Below are positions 60,201 through 62,862 of a stretch of 64,000 nucleotides of DNA, piece after piece. Origin of the DNA: Saccharum officinarum (lineage: Eukaryota; Streptophyta; Magnoliopsida; Poales; Poaceae); contig CM036159.1 of assembly GCA_020631735.1 (NCBI GenBank), positions 20,995,511 through 21,059,510 of the forward strand. Direction: 5' to 3'. Numbering within the stretch: the first letter of the stretch is position 1; every line of letters begins with the position of its first letter. A program made the translations under genes and the position numbers. The notes beneath the pieces were generated by a model that was given only the letters and a program-made list of their open reading frames with translations, searched no databases and was not told where the DNA came from.

Positions 60201-62862
60201 AGGAGGAGGGTGGGATGGAACCCTAGCTCAGGATACCATGCTGGAAACTATTGCTCAATTGGGCCAACTCCCATAGGGTAGTGGCTGTATAAGAGTGCAT
60301 ACATAGGCCTTAATGGGCCTATACTCCACTAGTTAGGTGGAACATTGTGGTGTTGAAAAGAAATTATCACTTGGTGGGGGACGCAGCCAATTGCCAAAAG
60401 TTGCAGGGTTATTAACACAAACACAAAGTAGACACTCAACTAGCAGTTGCATTTCTGAACTGGTAACTGTTGTGCCCATAAAAGCACATAGTTTATCTCC
60501 CCAAATATTAATAGTTGACCTCCTCAACAGTACTGCTTTCCCAGAAGTAGTTGCATTCCTAAGGAAAAAGCTACTGCAAATTGTGCCCCAAAACTAAGCA
60601 ACAGGAGTCTCATTCTTTTATTCCTTTATTAAGCTTGTTATATGGAAACAGATATGCAGACTAAATACAAATAGGTCACTCAAAGGATGAGGTTGTTAGA
60701 AGCTTGCAAAGCAAACAAATAAATGCTGATGCCCCTACGTCCCTCTCTCCCTCAGCATTAATACATTATTAAAAAATTGAGATGTAGTTACAAGAACAGT
60801 TACCATTTGAAAGAGATTTATAAAGCAATAGAAAGTAAAAATCATACCTTCTCAAAACAGCATATGCTTGAACCTTTTGCAGAGGGAAACCGGAGGAATA
60901 GAAGGCAATCAAACAATCACAGTTTGGCCAACTGAAAACAAAATGGTGGATAGGTAAGATACTACTCCCATTTCCTAAACTCAGTAAGACAACAGTACGT
61001 ATAGCCTTAGGTCAAGACTGTTGCACAAAGAATGTAGATAAACCTATGCACAAAAGAATTATGATTGTTATCATTTATCAATAACCTGAGTTCTCATTAC
61101 ATACATCTCAATAGGATCGTCGAGAATAACCTTATCTCCAAATATTATAATCTGCAAAATAAGTTAAACAATGAAGAATGACAGCTGGTCTGAAATGTTT
61201 CTGTAACAAGCGTTCTCACCCCTCAACTATACCCCAACAGGAACAACAACAACAACAACATAGCCTTTTGTCCCAAGCAAGTTGGGGTAGGCTAGAGATG
61301 AAACTCAAAAGAGACGAGAAATAGAGAGACACATAAAGGGACATAAAAGGCACAAGACAGAATCAGGAAATTCAACATTATTCAATTAATAAAATGAAGT
61401 TCACTGAACATAATTGGAATTATTAGAAACAAAAATATAATGTAGCCCAAGTTAGTTAAGCTTAGATTATAAATCATAGGGTACAGGTTTGATTTATGAT
61501 GATCTGGAACAAATCAAGAGAAGCAAAAGAGGTAAGAGATTTTTGAATCATTAGAATTAGATATAAAATATATAGTGACCAGAGTCAATTAACATTAAAT
61601 TATAATATTATATACAGAAAAAAAATATGGTGTGAAAGCACTAATGATGTACAAAAAGTTAGCACCTTTCCAAGCACCAAGATAGACATAGGTAATATAA
61701 CAATCCATGAATGGAAACATGTATGAAGAAATGAAACATGTGCTGAATATTGGATACCGTAATCAAACAAAGTTGGCATATTTTTTCTACAAGGCTGAAT
61801 GGGGAAAACCAGGTGACCAGTGGTCCCCTAGAAGCCAGAGGAATTAGCAGTATGTCTAACAGATTTAATAGTATACGCATATGCAGTAGACCAAATCTAA
61901 TGCGTAATCCTTTTCGAGAGGTTGGAAATATTATCGCGTTCTGCACAGTATAAAGAATACTGGTCCACATGCACAGCTTATGGTACAACGAGTCAACGTT
62001 GGGCATATAATATCATGAGAATATCGACCACTCAAGTGCAAAACTTCTAATTTAATTGATGCGGTGCTCAAACTATCAGTAAAGCAAGTAACAGATTATA
62101 GTCCTCCAAAATAAAATATACCAAGAATCATTCAGCATTTAGTCCTCCAAAAAAGTACATATTCAGGGACATATATGCCATATCCTGGAAATTCTGGGTG
62201 CAACCCACAAAAGCGACCACTTTGATAGGGACCACACGTACTATTCGAAAAGATTCAGAATAAATTGGTATCCACGAAGATTCATGGATGTCTCGCAATG
62301 GAAATTTTCAGAAGAAAAGTAAGATCACGTTCAATTAGACGCCATCACCCATTTACTCATCCCACGGGCAAACTTCAATCTCACACGGATTTCTAACTTT
62401 TTGCAAACTGATGTAATATGAAAGGGAAATGCAGCGTGGACGGGACAAAAGGAAGGATCTTGCACACCTCGAATTCTCCAAACGCGCGGAGCCGCTCGAG
62501 AATCTGCTCCATTGGAGAAGAGAACACCTGAAGAAAAGAAGAATTAAGAATTTGATCAGACGATAACATGTTCCAGAGGCAACAACGAAGCTCCCGCATC
62601 CCGCATTCTTTGAGAAATCCAGGAGCAAGAGCCGGCCAATCGAGACGTACGCGCTGGAAGAGCAAGAACACGAATCGATCAATAACCAGGAAGACAAGAC
62701 AGCATCTAGCATCCATGTGTTCGCGAGAATCCGTGAACCACCAAGGAGAAGAAAAAGAAAAACCTCAACAGACCAGAGAGTCAAGATCCCGACCTTCTTC
62801 TCCATGACACAGACGCCAATGGTGATCTTGCCGGCGCCGCCATTACCCTCCATCACCACCAT
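10601..62862 (-). CDS. VIH: Inositol hexakisphosphate / diphosphoinositol-pentakisphosphate kinase (VIH/PPIP5K), 30 exons
   Basis: Bifunctional cytosolic enzyme. In the VIH/PPIP5K family the N-terminal ATP-grasp domain phosphorylates InsP6/InsP7 to inositol pyrophosphates, and the C-terminal histidine-phosphatase-like domain reverses this. In plants it links phosphate status and jasmonate signalling. Thirty exons join in phase into 3141 nt (1046 aa plus stop), close to the roughly 1050 aa I recall for Arabidopsis VIH2. Coordinates, exon 1 to 30: 62794-62862, 62468-62527, 61105-61151, 60848-60931, 54082-54145, 52126-52279, 46857-46927, 46117-46221, 45682-45774, 44469-44543, 43098-43183, 42805-43008, 42630-42729, 42483-42553, 42181-42262, 35908-36066, 28898-28940, 27717-27799, 26317-26379, 26153-26227, 25340-25465, 24832-25064, 24689-24733, 18891-18957, 18323-18394, 12008-12252, 11862-11919, 11580-11747, 10967-11041, 10601-10864. 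Seen: the kinase DVNGWSFVK motif (residues 291-299), the phosphatase RHGDRTPK motif (370-377), GT-AG ends and no in-frame stop. Six introns carry LTR retrotransposons. Confidence 0.95.
11392..11507. repeat. Perfect 58-bp tandem duplication in VIH intron 28
   Basis: Unit 1 spans 11392-11449 and unit 2 spans 11450-11507, with no mismatch seen. It lies within the intron between exons 28 and 29, clear of both splice sites. Confidence 0.9.
12448..12846 (-). repeat. 3' LTR of the Gypsy element
   Basis: 399 bp, TGTCAAGG...CATGACA. It contains a (GA)n run and a TTTATATTG promoter-like box on the minus strand. The pol reading frame continues about 40 codons into this LTR. Confidence 0.95.
12726..16556 (-). 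CDS. Gypsy chromovirus Pol polyprotein (1276 aa)
   Basis: An uninterrupted frame. Order: CCHC-like knuckle ([16 protein letters not shown], about residue 80), aspartic protease (DTGSSHNFI, about 153), RT with FDDILIYS (about 488), RNase H (VECDAS, about 635), integrase HHCC (HEDGHEG ... CDTCQRY, about 825), DDE core ([23 protein letters not shown]) and a C-terminal chromodomain ([17 protein letters not shown]). It is the C-terminal part of a gag-pol frame whose gag part lies upstream in the same frame behind a TAG. Chromodomains tether integration to chromatin marks in related elements. Confidence 0.95.
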   Translation of the reverse strand: MSLARQLELREQYTLTTASAATASKGAGRGLLPAPLQRLALPAPPGPGTKPAAPTATVEGRPVKRLTQAEQEERRRLGLCFNCDEKYSRGHNKFCKRLFLLDSILDDDDEAAGEDEPVPEAPVFSLHAVAGVPSGNTLLLRVTLGVASLIALVDTGSSHNFIGEAAASRTGLPVQPRPRLTATVANGEKVPCPGVLRRAAISIDDLAFHVDLFVMPLAGYDMVLGTQWMATLGRIAWDFSAGTMAFQRLGRTVCWRGLEQMADQGALGSMAAGLDMRPAPAAATTARTPPSCAPVEARPLLDAVLSSFGDVFEEPRGLPPQRGRDHAIHLLPGAAPVAVRPYRYPVAHKDELERQCAAMMEQGLIRRSTSAFSPVLLVKKADGSWRFCVDYRALNAITVKDAYPIPVVDELLDELHGARFFTKLDLRSGYHQVRMHPDDIAKTAFRTHDGLYKFLVMPFGLCNAPATFQALMNDIMRVFLRRFVLVFFDDILIYSSTWADHLRHLRAVLLVLRQHRLFVKRSKCAFGVDSISYLGHIISVAGVAMDPAKVQAVLDWPQPRSARAVRGFLGLAGYYRKFVHDYGLIAAPLTALTKKDRFSWSAETAAAFQALKQAVTTAPVLALPDFDKPFIVECDASTYGFGAVLLQDKHPLAFFSRPVAPRHRALAAYERELIGLVLAIRHWRPYLWGRLFVVRTDHFSLKYLLDQRLATIPQHHWVGKLLGFDFAVEYKPGVSNTVADALSRRDTEDSAVLAVSAPRFDYISRLRQAQFTDSALMAIRDAILAGSQGAPWGLCDGLVTFTSRLYIPPSSPLLQEVLTAVHEDGHEGVQRTLHRLRRDFHFPNMRHLVQDFISSCDTCQRYKSEHLHPAGLLLPLPVPTAIWSDLGLDFVEALPRVGGKSVILTVVDRFSKYCHFIPLAHPYTAESVAQAFFKEIVRLHGVPQSLVSDRDVVFTSTFWRELMRLLGTKLHMTTAFHPQSDGQTEAANRVIVMYLRCFTGDRPRQWIRWLPWAEYVYNTAYQTSLRDTPFRVVYGRDPPTIRSYEPGETRVAAVAQNMADRDEFLADVRYRLEQAQAVHKKYYDKLHRPVAYAVGDLVLLRLRHRAPASLPQVSKGKLKPRFYGPYRVAEIINPVAVRLELPPRAKLHDVFHVGLLKKFVGPVPAAPPALPDIHHGALQPEPELIVRSRLARGVHQVLVQWKGEPAASATWEDIGSFRERYPAFQLEDDLALEGRRDVMWGLTYSRRRRARDVRRAAECAERARTPDAQAGPAISG
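16560..17156 (-). pseudogene. Gypsy gag with two in-frame stops
   Basis: Starts [20 protein letters not shown] at 17156 and continues in the pol frame. It carries retrotransposon gag motifs ([37 protein letters not shown]). The frame is cut by a TAA just after residue 103 (about 16845) and a TAG near 16572. Both sit where related elements read Gln, consistent with C-to-T change. Otherwise the gag is full length, so it may have been intact at or shortly before insertion. Confidence 0.88.
17294..17690 (-). repeat. 5' LTR of the Gypsy element
   Basis: 397 bp and about 98% identical to the copy at 12448. It is directly preceded on the plus strand by the PBS. Confidence 0.95.
18081..18192 (+). 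mobile_element. 112-bp LINE 3'-end insertion with 20-bp target duplication
   Basis: The plus-strand insertion ends in a LINE-type tail (CAGCTCTCCTGCGTATTCGG then an A-run). It is flanked by perfect 20-bp duplications at 18061-18080 and 18193-18212. It is severely 5'-truncated and sits in intron 25 beside the Gypsy element. Confidence 0.85.
18323..18957 (-). CDS. VIH: VIH exons 24-25 (residues 731-777)
   Basis: Exon 24 (18891-18957) reads [20 protein letters not shown]. Exon 25 (18323-18394) reads [20 protein letters not shown] and ends in GSK. They sit between intron 23 (Copia C) and intron 25 (Gypsy element). The 496-bp intron between them shows no recognisable element. Confidence 0.93.
19075..19231 (-). 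repeat. 3' LTR of Copia C
   Basis: 157 bp, TGATAGAACC...ATTCTAACA. On the minus strand it holds a CTATATATATG TATA box. Confidence 0.96.
19207..21060 (-). CDS. Copia C reverse transcriptase-RNase H
   Basis: 617 codons in a different frame from gag-INT. RT shows [20 protein letters not shown] and [10 protein letters not shown]. RNase H shows [31 protein letters not shown] and [14 protein letters not shown]. The stop lies at 19207, so the frame passes through the PPT and 8 codons into the 3' LTR. No internal stop is present. Confidence 0.9.
   Translation of the reverse strand: MPAAPAAPSFNKPPIVHVYVRRPPTTGSSIEPVAGAPPRRSSIVPSPPRFVKHDPPVPLTAVPIPPVANSHGMATRGKMGFRQPRLALHTEALSPVPRSCRDALTNPHWRRAMEEEHTALLDNHTWDLVPRPAKANVVTGKWIFKHKFHADGSLERYKARWVLRGFTQRPGVDYDETFSPVVKPATVRTVLTLAHTWDWPIHQLDVKNAFLHGTLSETVYCSQPTGFADPSHPDYVCKLNKSLYGLKQAPRAWYSRFAAYLLTLGFREAKSDTSLFIYRHGSDTVYLLLYVDDIVLTASSQQLLHRVIAALKREFAMKDLGPLHHFLGISVQRHSGTLTLSQRQYTLEILDRHGMSGCNSCSTPVDTCAKVSADAGPPVADPTAYRSLAGALQYLTFTRPDIAYAVQQICLHMHDPREAHLTAAKRILRYLQGTLGFGLVIPRSAPSQLVIYTDADWAGCPDTRRSTSGYAVFLGGSLISWSSKRQPTVSRSSAEAEYRAVANGVAEASWLHQLLQELHHPLKTASLVYCDNVSAVYISTNPVQHQRTKHVEIDLHFVRERVAIGALRVLHVPTTSQYADIFTKGLPSSVFTEFRSSLNVRSTDASTAGGVRINYLL
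21070..24152 (-). CDS. Copia C gag-protease-integrase
   Basis: Begins at [11 protein letters not shown] (24152), after the PBS; the open frame upstream of it includes leader and LTR. Coiled Ala/Glu-rich N-terminus, then a UBN2 gag core ([20 protein letters not shown] ... [13 protein letters not shown]). A basic Gly/Arg stretch ([13 protein letters not shown]) replaces a CCHC knuckle. Then protease ([11 protein letters not shown]), integrase HHCC (WHRRLGHPG ... CHACQLGRH), core D (CDLWTS), D (CDNGREFDN) and E (QNGKAERM). The frame is lost in the Ala/Pro linker near 21060-21100. Everything before that is uninterrupted. Confidence 0.9.
24336..24492 (-). repeat. 5' LTR of Copia C
   Basis: 157 bp with no difference seen from the 3' LTR, implying a very recent insertion. 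Confidence 0.96.
24689..27799 (-). CDS. VIH: VIH exons 18-23 (residues 523-731)
   Basis: Exons 27717-27799, 26317-26379, 26153-26227, 25340-25465, 24832-25064 and 24689-24733. They encode the most conserved phosphatase block ([20 protein letters not shown], then [20 protein letters not shown]). These are followed by a variable loop ([20 protein letters not shown]), [37 protein letters not shown], and [15 protein letters not shown]. All junction phases agree. Confidence 0.95.
26528..27040. mobile_element. TIR element (non-autonomous DNA transposon) in VIH intron 18
   Basis: 513 bp bounded by 20-bp inverted repeats, ACTTGTAAATTCC(A/G)TTCCGG, with one mismatch. Rich in GGTACCGG/CCGGAA motifs near the ends and AT-rich in the middle. 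No coding capacity. The target duplication is unclear (TA if the element starts at CTTG). A poly-G run lies just outside at 26508-26518. Confidence 0.7.
27875..28199 (-). mobile_element. Small non-autonomous Helitron in VIH intron 17
   Basis: 325 bp. On the minus strand it starts TCTATCC after a flanking A and ends in CTAG before a T, as Helitrons do. A 9-bp stem (GCCTGTGCG/CGCACGGGC, one G-T pair) sits 7 nt before CTAG. The interior repeats GGTATGAACAGTG-like units. Hairpin and ends fit; the 5' end is less certain. Confidence 0.65.
28898..28940 (-). CDS. VIH: VIH exon 17, 43-bp microexon (residues 509-523)
   Basis: A 43-bp exon reading [14 protein letters not shown] plus the first base of a Gly codon. 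It has a TTCAG acceptor and a CCAG/GTTGTT donor. It follows the 6.97-kb intron 16 with its retrotransposon and Helitron, so it is a likely site of splicing errors. Its length is not a multiple of three, so skipping would break the frame. Confidence 0.9.
29378..29488 (-). repeat. 3' LTR of Copia D
   Basis: 111 bp. On the minus strand it contains four GGCCCA motifs and a TTATACAG TATA-like box. Confidence 0.95.
29560..34000 (-). pseudogene. Copia D defective polyprotein
   Basis: Residual N-terminal Pro/Ala-rich region containing a 90-bp tandem repeat, then directly protease ([12 protein letters not shown], about 32960). Integrase follows ([40 protein letters not shown]). RT-RNase H (30450-32465 frame, then 29630-30437) has YVDDIVLTA and YTDADWAGC. 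Several frame changes and a CAG-to-TAG-type stop after ...VIASL divide it. Confidence 0.88.
33530..33850. repeat. 90-bp tandem repeat in Copia D N-terminal region
   Basis: Four copies, marked by GCTCCGTGAG at 33551, 33641, 33731 and 33808 (periods 90, 90, 77). On the minus strand the units read in frame as 30-aa repeats containing [10 protein letters not shown] and [10 protein letters not shown]. Confidence 0.9.
34012..34122 (-). repeat. 5' LTR of Copia D
   Basis: 111 bp, identical to the 3' copy and followed by TSD ATGGT. Confidence 0.95.
34512..35814 (-). mobile_element. Non-autonomous Helitron in VIH intron 16
   Basis: 1303 bp. On the minus strand it begins TCTATACCTAATAATAAAG after A and ends GGGCACTTTTGCTAG before T, the usual ends of a common grass Helitron group. 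A short CCCG/CGGG stem precedes CTAG. It contains a 135-bp direct repeat (34770-35110) rich in CGGAGCC/GGCAGAGCTGC. No Rep/helicase coding sequence is seen. Confidence 0.8.
34770..35110. repeat. 135-bp direct repeat inside the Helitron
   Basis: Two diverged copies; the GCAGAGCTGCAAATCA anchor occurs at 34841 and 34976. A third partial copy ends near 35110. Confidence 0.8.
35908..36066 (-). CDS. VIH: VIH exon 16 (residues 456-508)
   Basis: A 159-bp phase-0 exon encoding [18 protein letters not shown] through [13 protein letters not shown] of the phosphatase domain. It is stranded between intron 15 (6.1 kb, Copia E) and intron 16 (7.0 kb, Copia D plus a Helitron). The acceptor is TTAG/GGT and the donor CAG/GTTTTG. 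Confidence 0.94.
36864..36977 (-). repeat. 3' LTR of Copia E
   Basis: 114 bp. Minus strand: three GGCCCA motifs upstream of a CCTATATAGC TATA box. Confidence 0.95.
37077..38984 (-). CDS. Copia E reverse transcriptase-RNase H
   Basis: 635 codons, uninterrupted. After a Pro-rich linker come RT ([36 protein letters not shown]) and RNase H ([54 protein letters not shown]). It ends [10 protein letters not shown] just before a second G-rich tract and the PPT. This is the best preserved RT among D to G. Confidence 0.92.
   Translation of the reverse strand: MASLPPVVPDAAVPIAGPRTPTPPPPGRFGLVYQRRREPRPPSPPPGRFGIVYERRREPAPPLSSPAPSSPVLAPPASPCSRADPPVYHPPLLHRDPRHTHPMVTRQASRPQALTAAACEPEISPIPSSVRAALADPHWRRAMDEEYAALLANQTWDLVPRPPGSNIVTGKWIWTHKRRADGFLERYKARWVLRGFTQRPDIDYAETFSPVVKPATVRTVLSLALERSWPVHQLDVKNAFLHGTLTETVYCSQPAGFVDGSRPDFVCRLNKSLYGLKQAPRAWYSRFATFLQTLGFTEAKSDTSLFIYHYGGETAYLLLYVDDIVLTASSESLLHRIIASLQKEFAMKDLGVLHHFLGVTVEPRPSGLFLHQRQFTCDILERAGMTACQSCSTPVDTQGKLSEAGGPMLGPADSTAYRRLAGALQYLTFTRPDITYAVQQLCLYMHAPREPHLAALKRLLRYLRGTLGYGLLLGRSSTAELVVYTDADWAGCPDTRRSTSGYAVFLGGNLVSWSSKRQPVVSRSSAEAEYRAVANGVAEAAWLRQLLAELHRPLARSTLVYCDNVSAVYLSTNPVQHQRTKHVEIDLHFVRDRVAIGGVRVLHVPTTSQFADIFTKGLPSSTFSEFRSSLNVSSG
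39010..41548 (-). CDS. Copia E protease-integrase with gag core missing
   Basis: A long frame opens near the 5' LTR. About 350 codons of Pro/Ala-rich sequence follow, with no UBN2 gag core and no knuckle. Then protease ([12 protein letters not shown], about 40445) and integrase with HHCC ([20 protein letters not shown] ... CHACQLGRH), D (CDLWTSP), D (CDNGREFDN), E (QNGKAERM) and the INT C-terminus ([16 protein letters not shown]). The frame is lost near 39018. The first likely Met within element sequence is [11 protein letters not shown] at about 41449. Confidence 0.85.
41533..41646 (-). repeat. 5' LTR of Copia E
   Basis: 114 bp, identical to the 3' copy and followed by TSD ATACG. Confidence 0.95.
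41660..41870. repeat. Fragment resembling the intron-18 TIR element
   Basis: Contains GGCCGGTACAGGATGAAACC and CCTGTACTGGAACGGAATTA, similar to terminal motifs of the element at 26528-27040. The boundaries cannot be fixed. Confidence 0.35.
42181..46927 (-). CDS. VIH: VIH exons 7-15 (residues 160-455)
   Basis: Nine exons: 46857-46927, 46117-46221, 45682-45774, 44469-44543, 43098-43183, 42805-43008, 42630-42729, 42483-42553 and 42181-42262. They complete the ATP-grasp domain ([33 protein letters not shown] and the metal-site motif DVNGWSFVK). They then pass through a linker ([19 protein letters not shown]) into the phosphatase domain. Exon 12 ends inside the RHG motif: Arg370 and two bases of His371 are in exon 12, the rest in exon 13. 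Exon 15 is acidic ([18 protein letters not shown]). All phases match. Confidence 0.95.
43310..43614 (-). mobile_element. 5'-truncated LINE-type retroposon in VIH intron 10
   Basis: 305 bp. Poly(A) on the minus strand (T-run 43310-43317) is preceded by the tail CAGCTCTCCTGAGTCGTTCG. Perfect 10-bp target duplications GCATATAGAT lie at 43300-43309 and 43615-43624. Confidence 0.85.
43790..44330 (-). mobile_element. Unresolved repeat plus another LINE 3' tail in VIH intron 10
   Basis: At 44114-44160 a T-run followed by GGCGAAATACAATAGGGTAG is a minus-strand LINE tail. It continues into a (GA)n tract (44164-44192) and at least to about 44290. The stretch 43790-44100 has scattered inverted TTTGG/CCAAA words but no clear termini. 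Confidence 0.5.
44747..44764 (-). mobile_element. 18-bp poly(A)-ended micro-insertion with 15-bp target duplication
   Basis: The inserted GG-T10-GCCCCG is flanked by perfect copies of ATGACCTAATAGATG (44732-44746 and 44765-44779), all in VIH intron 9. It is probably an extreme 5'-truncated LINE end. Confidence 0.7.
45031..45045 (-). mobile_element. About 15-bp poly(A)-ended micro-insertion
   Basis: T-run plus GAGGTTC, flanked by duplicates of CCGCATGCTCCCATGTTT (45013-45030, 45046-45063). It is nested in the hAT-like element. Confidence 0.65.
45101..45137 (-). mobile_element. 37-bp LINE-tail micro-insertion with 16-bp target duplication
   Basis: A T-run then GAGCGGAAAATACAGCAGGG, matching the type of LINE tail at 44114. 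Flanked by perfect CTCTCTGCGTCTCTCT (45085-45100, 45138-45153). Confidence 0.8.
46222..46856. other. VIH intron 7, possible Helitron 5' remnant
   Basis: TATATACTAATAATAAAGG at about 46617-46635 (plus strand) resembles the 5' end of the grass Helitron group seen at 35814. No matching CTAG hairpin end is found. Confidence 0.3.
47125..47241 (-). repeat. 3' LTR of Copia F
   Basis: 117 bp with GGCCCA repeats and a TATATAG box on the minus strand, closely related to the E LTR. Confidence 0.95.
47331..49170 (-). pseudogene. Copia F reverse transcriptase-RNase H remnant
   Basis: The linker ([17 protein letters not shown]) and RT ([33 protein letters not shown]) lie in 48023-49084. RNase H ([20 protein letters not shown] ... 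[14 protein letters not shown]) lies in 47331-48008. A TAG and a frame change near 48010-48030 separate them. Confidence 0.9.
49174..49842 (+). pseudogene. Copia F integrase segment, inverted
   Basis: On the plus strand it runs from YTLRLP through the HHCC finger ([19 protein letters not shown] ... CHACQLS) and the core ([24 protein letters not shown]) to WAEGLHTST. There it breaks off into gag sequence. It has a TGA after CHACQLS and a TAG in the HYSWTF position. Confidence 0.9.
49843..51943 (+). pseudogene. Copia F gag-protease segment, inverted
   Basis: On the plus strand: a Pro/Ala-rich gag N-terminus and the coiled [20 protein letters not shown] stretch, then a frame change after HYQAG (about 50597). 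The gag core follows ([55 protein letters not shown]), then protease ([12 protein letters not shown], 51636) up to RRPLLR. There it abuts the 5' LTR's PBS remnant. The missing continuation is the segment at 49174. Confidence 0.9.
51949..52065 (-). repeat. 5' LTR of Copia F
   Basis: 117 bp; it differs from the 3' copy at two sites. A truncated PBS (GGTATC) is followed at once by the inverted gag-protease segment. Confidence 0.95.
52126..52279 (-). CDS. VIH: VIH exon 6 (residues 109-160)
   Basis: A 154-bp exon reading [19 protein letters not shown] and on to KPFVEKPVN, a core ATP-grasp segment whose lysines contact ATP in the family. The acceptor is AAG/CAT and the donor AATG/GTAATT. It lies just upstream (in transcript order) of the intron carrying the rearranged Copia F. 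Confidence 0.93.
52472..53335 (-). mobile_element. LINE ORF2 C-terminal fragment, minus strand, VIH intron 5
   Basis: Encodes a zf-RVT-type region ([55 protein letters not shown]) in one frame with a single stop at 53055. It ends at about 52620, followed by a 3' UTR and a poly(A) (T-run 52473-52480). Confidence 0.8.
53336..53451 (+). mobile_element. Short plus-strand LINE 3' tail abutting the minus-strand LINE
   Basis: Plus-strand tail TATCTTAATGAAATGACACG ... CTCCTGCGTAGTTCGAGGGG and an A-run ending at about 53450. It has its own poly(A), so it is a separate insertion from the opposing LINE. Confidence 0.65.
54082..54145 (-). CDS. VIH: VIH exon 5 (residues 87-108)
   Basis: A 64-bp exon encoding [20 protein letters not shown] in the kinase domain. 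It is isolated between intron 4 (6.7 kb, holding Copia G) and intron 5 (1.8 kb, holding LINE fragments). The acceptor is TAG/G and the donor GAG/GTATTG. One nucleotide completes the Arg codon started in exon 4, which confirms the join across the retrotransposon. Confidence 0.9.
54146..54694. other. VIH intron 4 left part, possible Stowaway fragment
   Basis: ACTCCCTCACTGTTTT near 54330 resembles a Stowaway MITE end, but no partner terminus was found. Otherwise AT-rich without features. Confidence 0.25.
54700..54792 (-). repeat. 3' LTR of Copia G
   Basis: About 93 bp, among the shortest LTRs I know for Copia. Its boundary with the poly-C PPT is blurred. Confidence 0.88.
54886..56500 (-). pseudogene. 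Copia G reverse transcriptase-RNase H with stops
   Basis: One frame with RT ([33 protein letters not shown]) and RNase H ([34 protein letters not shown]). Two TAG stops, near 55523 and 55482, fall where the relatives read Gln (GALQYL, YAVQQ). Confidence 0.88.
56530..58740 (-). CDS. Copia G protease-integrase
   Basis: An open frame running from late gag through protease ([12 protein letters not shown], about 58250), integrase HHCC ([20 protein letters not shown] ... [12 protein letters not shown]), D (CDLWTSP), D (CDNGREFDN), E ([11 protein letters not shown]) and the INT C-terminus ([25 protein letters not shown]). The frame drifts in the Pro-rich linker after [15 protein letters not shown]. 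Confidence 0.88.
58740..60144 (-). pseudogene. Copia G gag
   Basis: The N-terminus ([15 protein letters not shown] from 60144) is Pro/Ala-rich; then comes [20 protein letters not shown]. The frame changes after HYQAG near 59305, at the same place as in F. The UBN2 core follows ([60 protein letters not shown]). A TGA interrupts it near 59043. Confidence 0.85.
60239..60331 (-). repeat. 5' LTR of Copia G
   Basis: 93 bp. Minus strand: GGCCCA motifs flank a TTATACAG box. Followed by TSD GTTAG. Confidence 0.92.
60848..61151 (-). CDS. VIH: VIH exons 3-4 (residues 44-87)
   Basis: Exon 3 (61105-61151, 47 bp) encodes the [13 protein letters not shown] stretch and ends at a strong GTATGT donor. Exon 4 (60848-60931, 84 bp) begins with one nucleotide completing an Ile codon, then [17 protein letters not shown]. 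Both belong to the kinase N-terminal lobe. The 173-bp intron between them is ordinary. Confidence 0.92.
61237..61335 (-). mobile_element. RTE-type LINE 3' end in VIH intron 2
   Basis: On the minus strand CTCTAGCCTACCCCAACTTG then CTTGGGACAAAAGGCTATG and a (TTG)n tail, typical of plant RTE LINE 3' ends that finish in a microsatellite. The 5' extent is unknown. Confidence 0.65.
61336..62467. other. Rest of VIH intron 2, nothing recognised
   Basis: AT-rich intron sequence without coding potential, clear TIRs or LTRs. Confidence 0.5.
62468..62862 (-). CDS. VIH: VIH exons 1-2 (residues 1-43)
   Basis: Exon 1 is 62794-62862 (23 codons) and exon 2 is 62468-62527 (20 codons), separated by a 266-bp intron. 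The ATG at 62862 is chosen because the frame then reads a short Gly-rich leader followed by [12 protein letters not shown], the conserved family N-terminus. An in-frame ATG three codons downstream is an alternative start. Both junctions are phase 0. The first exon is GC-rich, as is common for grass 5' exons. Confidence 0.92.

Larger units (their letters stand above)
54700..60331 (-). mobile_element. Copia element G, 93-bp LTRs, VIH intron 4
   Basis: 5632 bp. LTRs 54700-54792 and 60239-60331. TSD GTTAG (54695-54699, 60332-60336). PBS TGGTATCC at the right and a 16-C PPT run (54791-54806 on the plus strand) at the left. All domains are present in normal order: gag, protease, integrase, RT, RNase H. 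The frame breaks at about 59305 in gag, near 56540 in the INT-RT linker and at several stops. The LTR ends differ (CCAACC versus CCACTA), probably slippage in the C-run. Confidence 0.94.
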
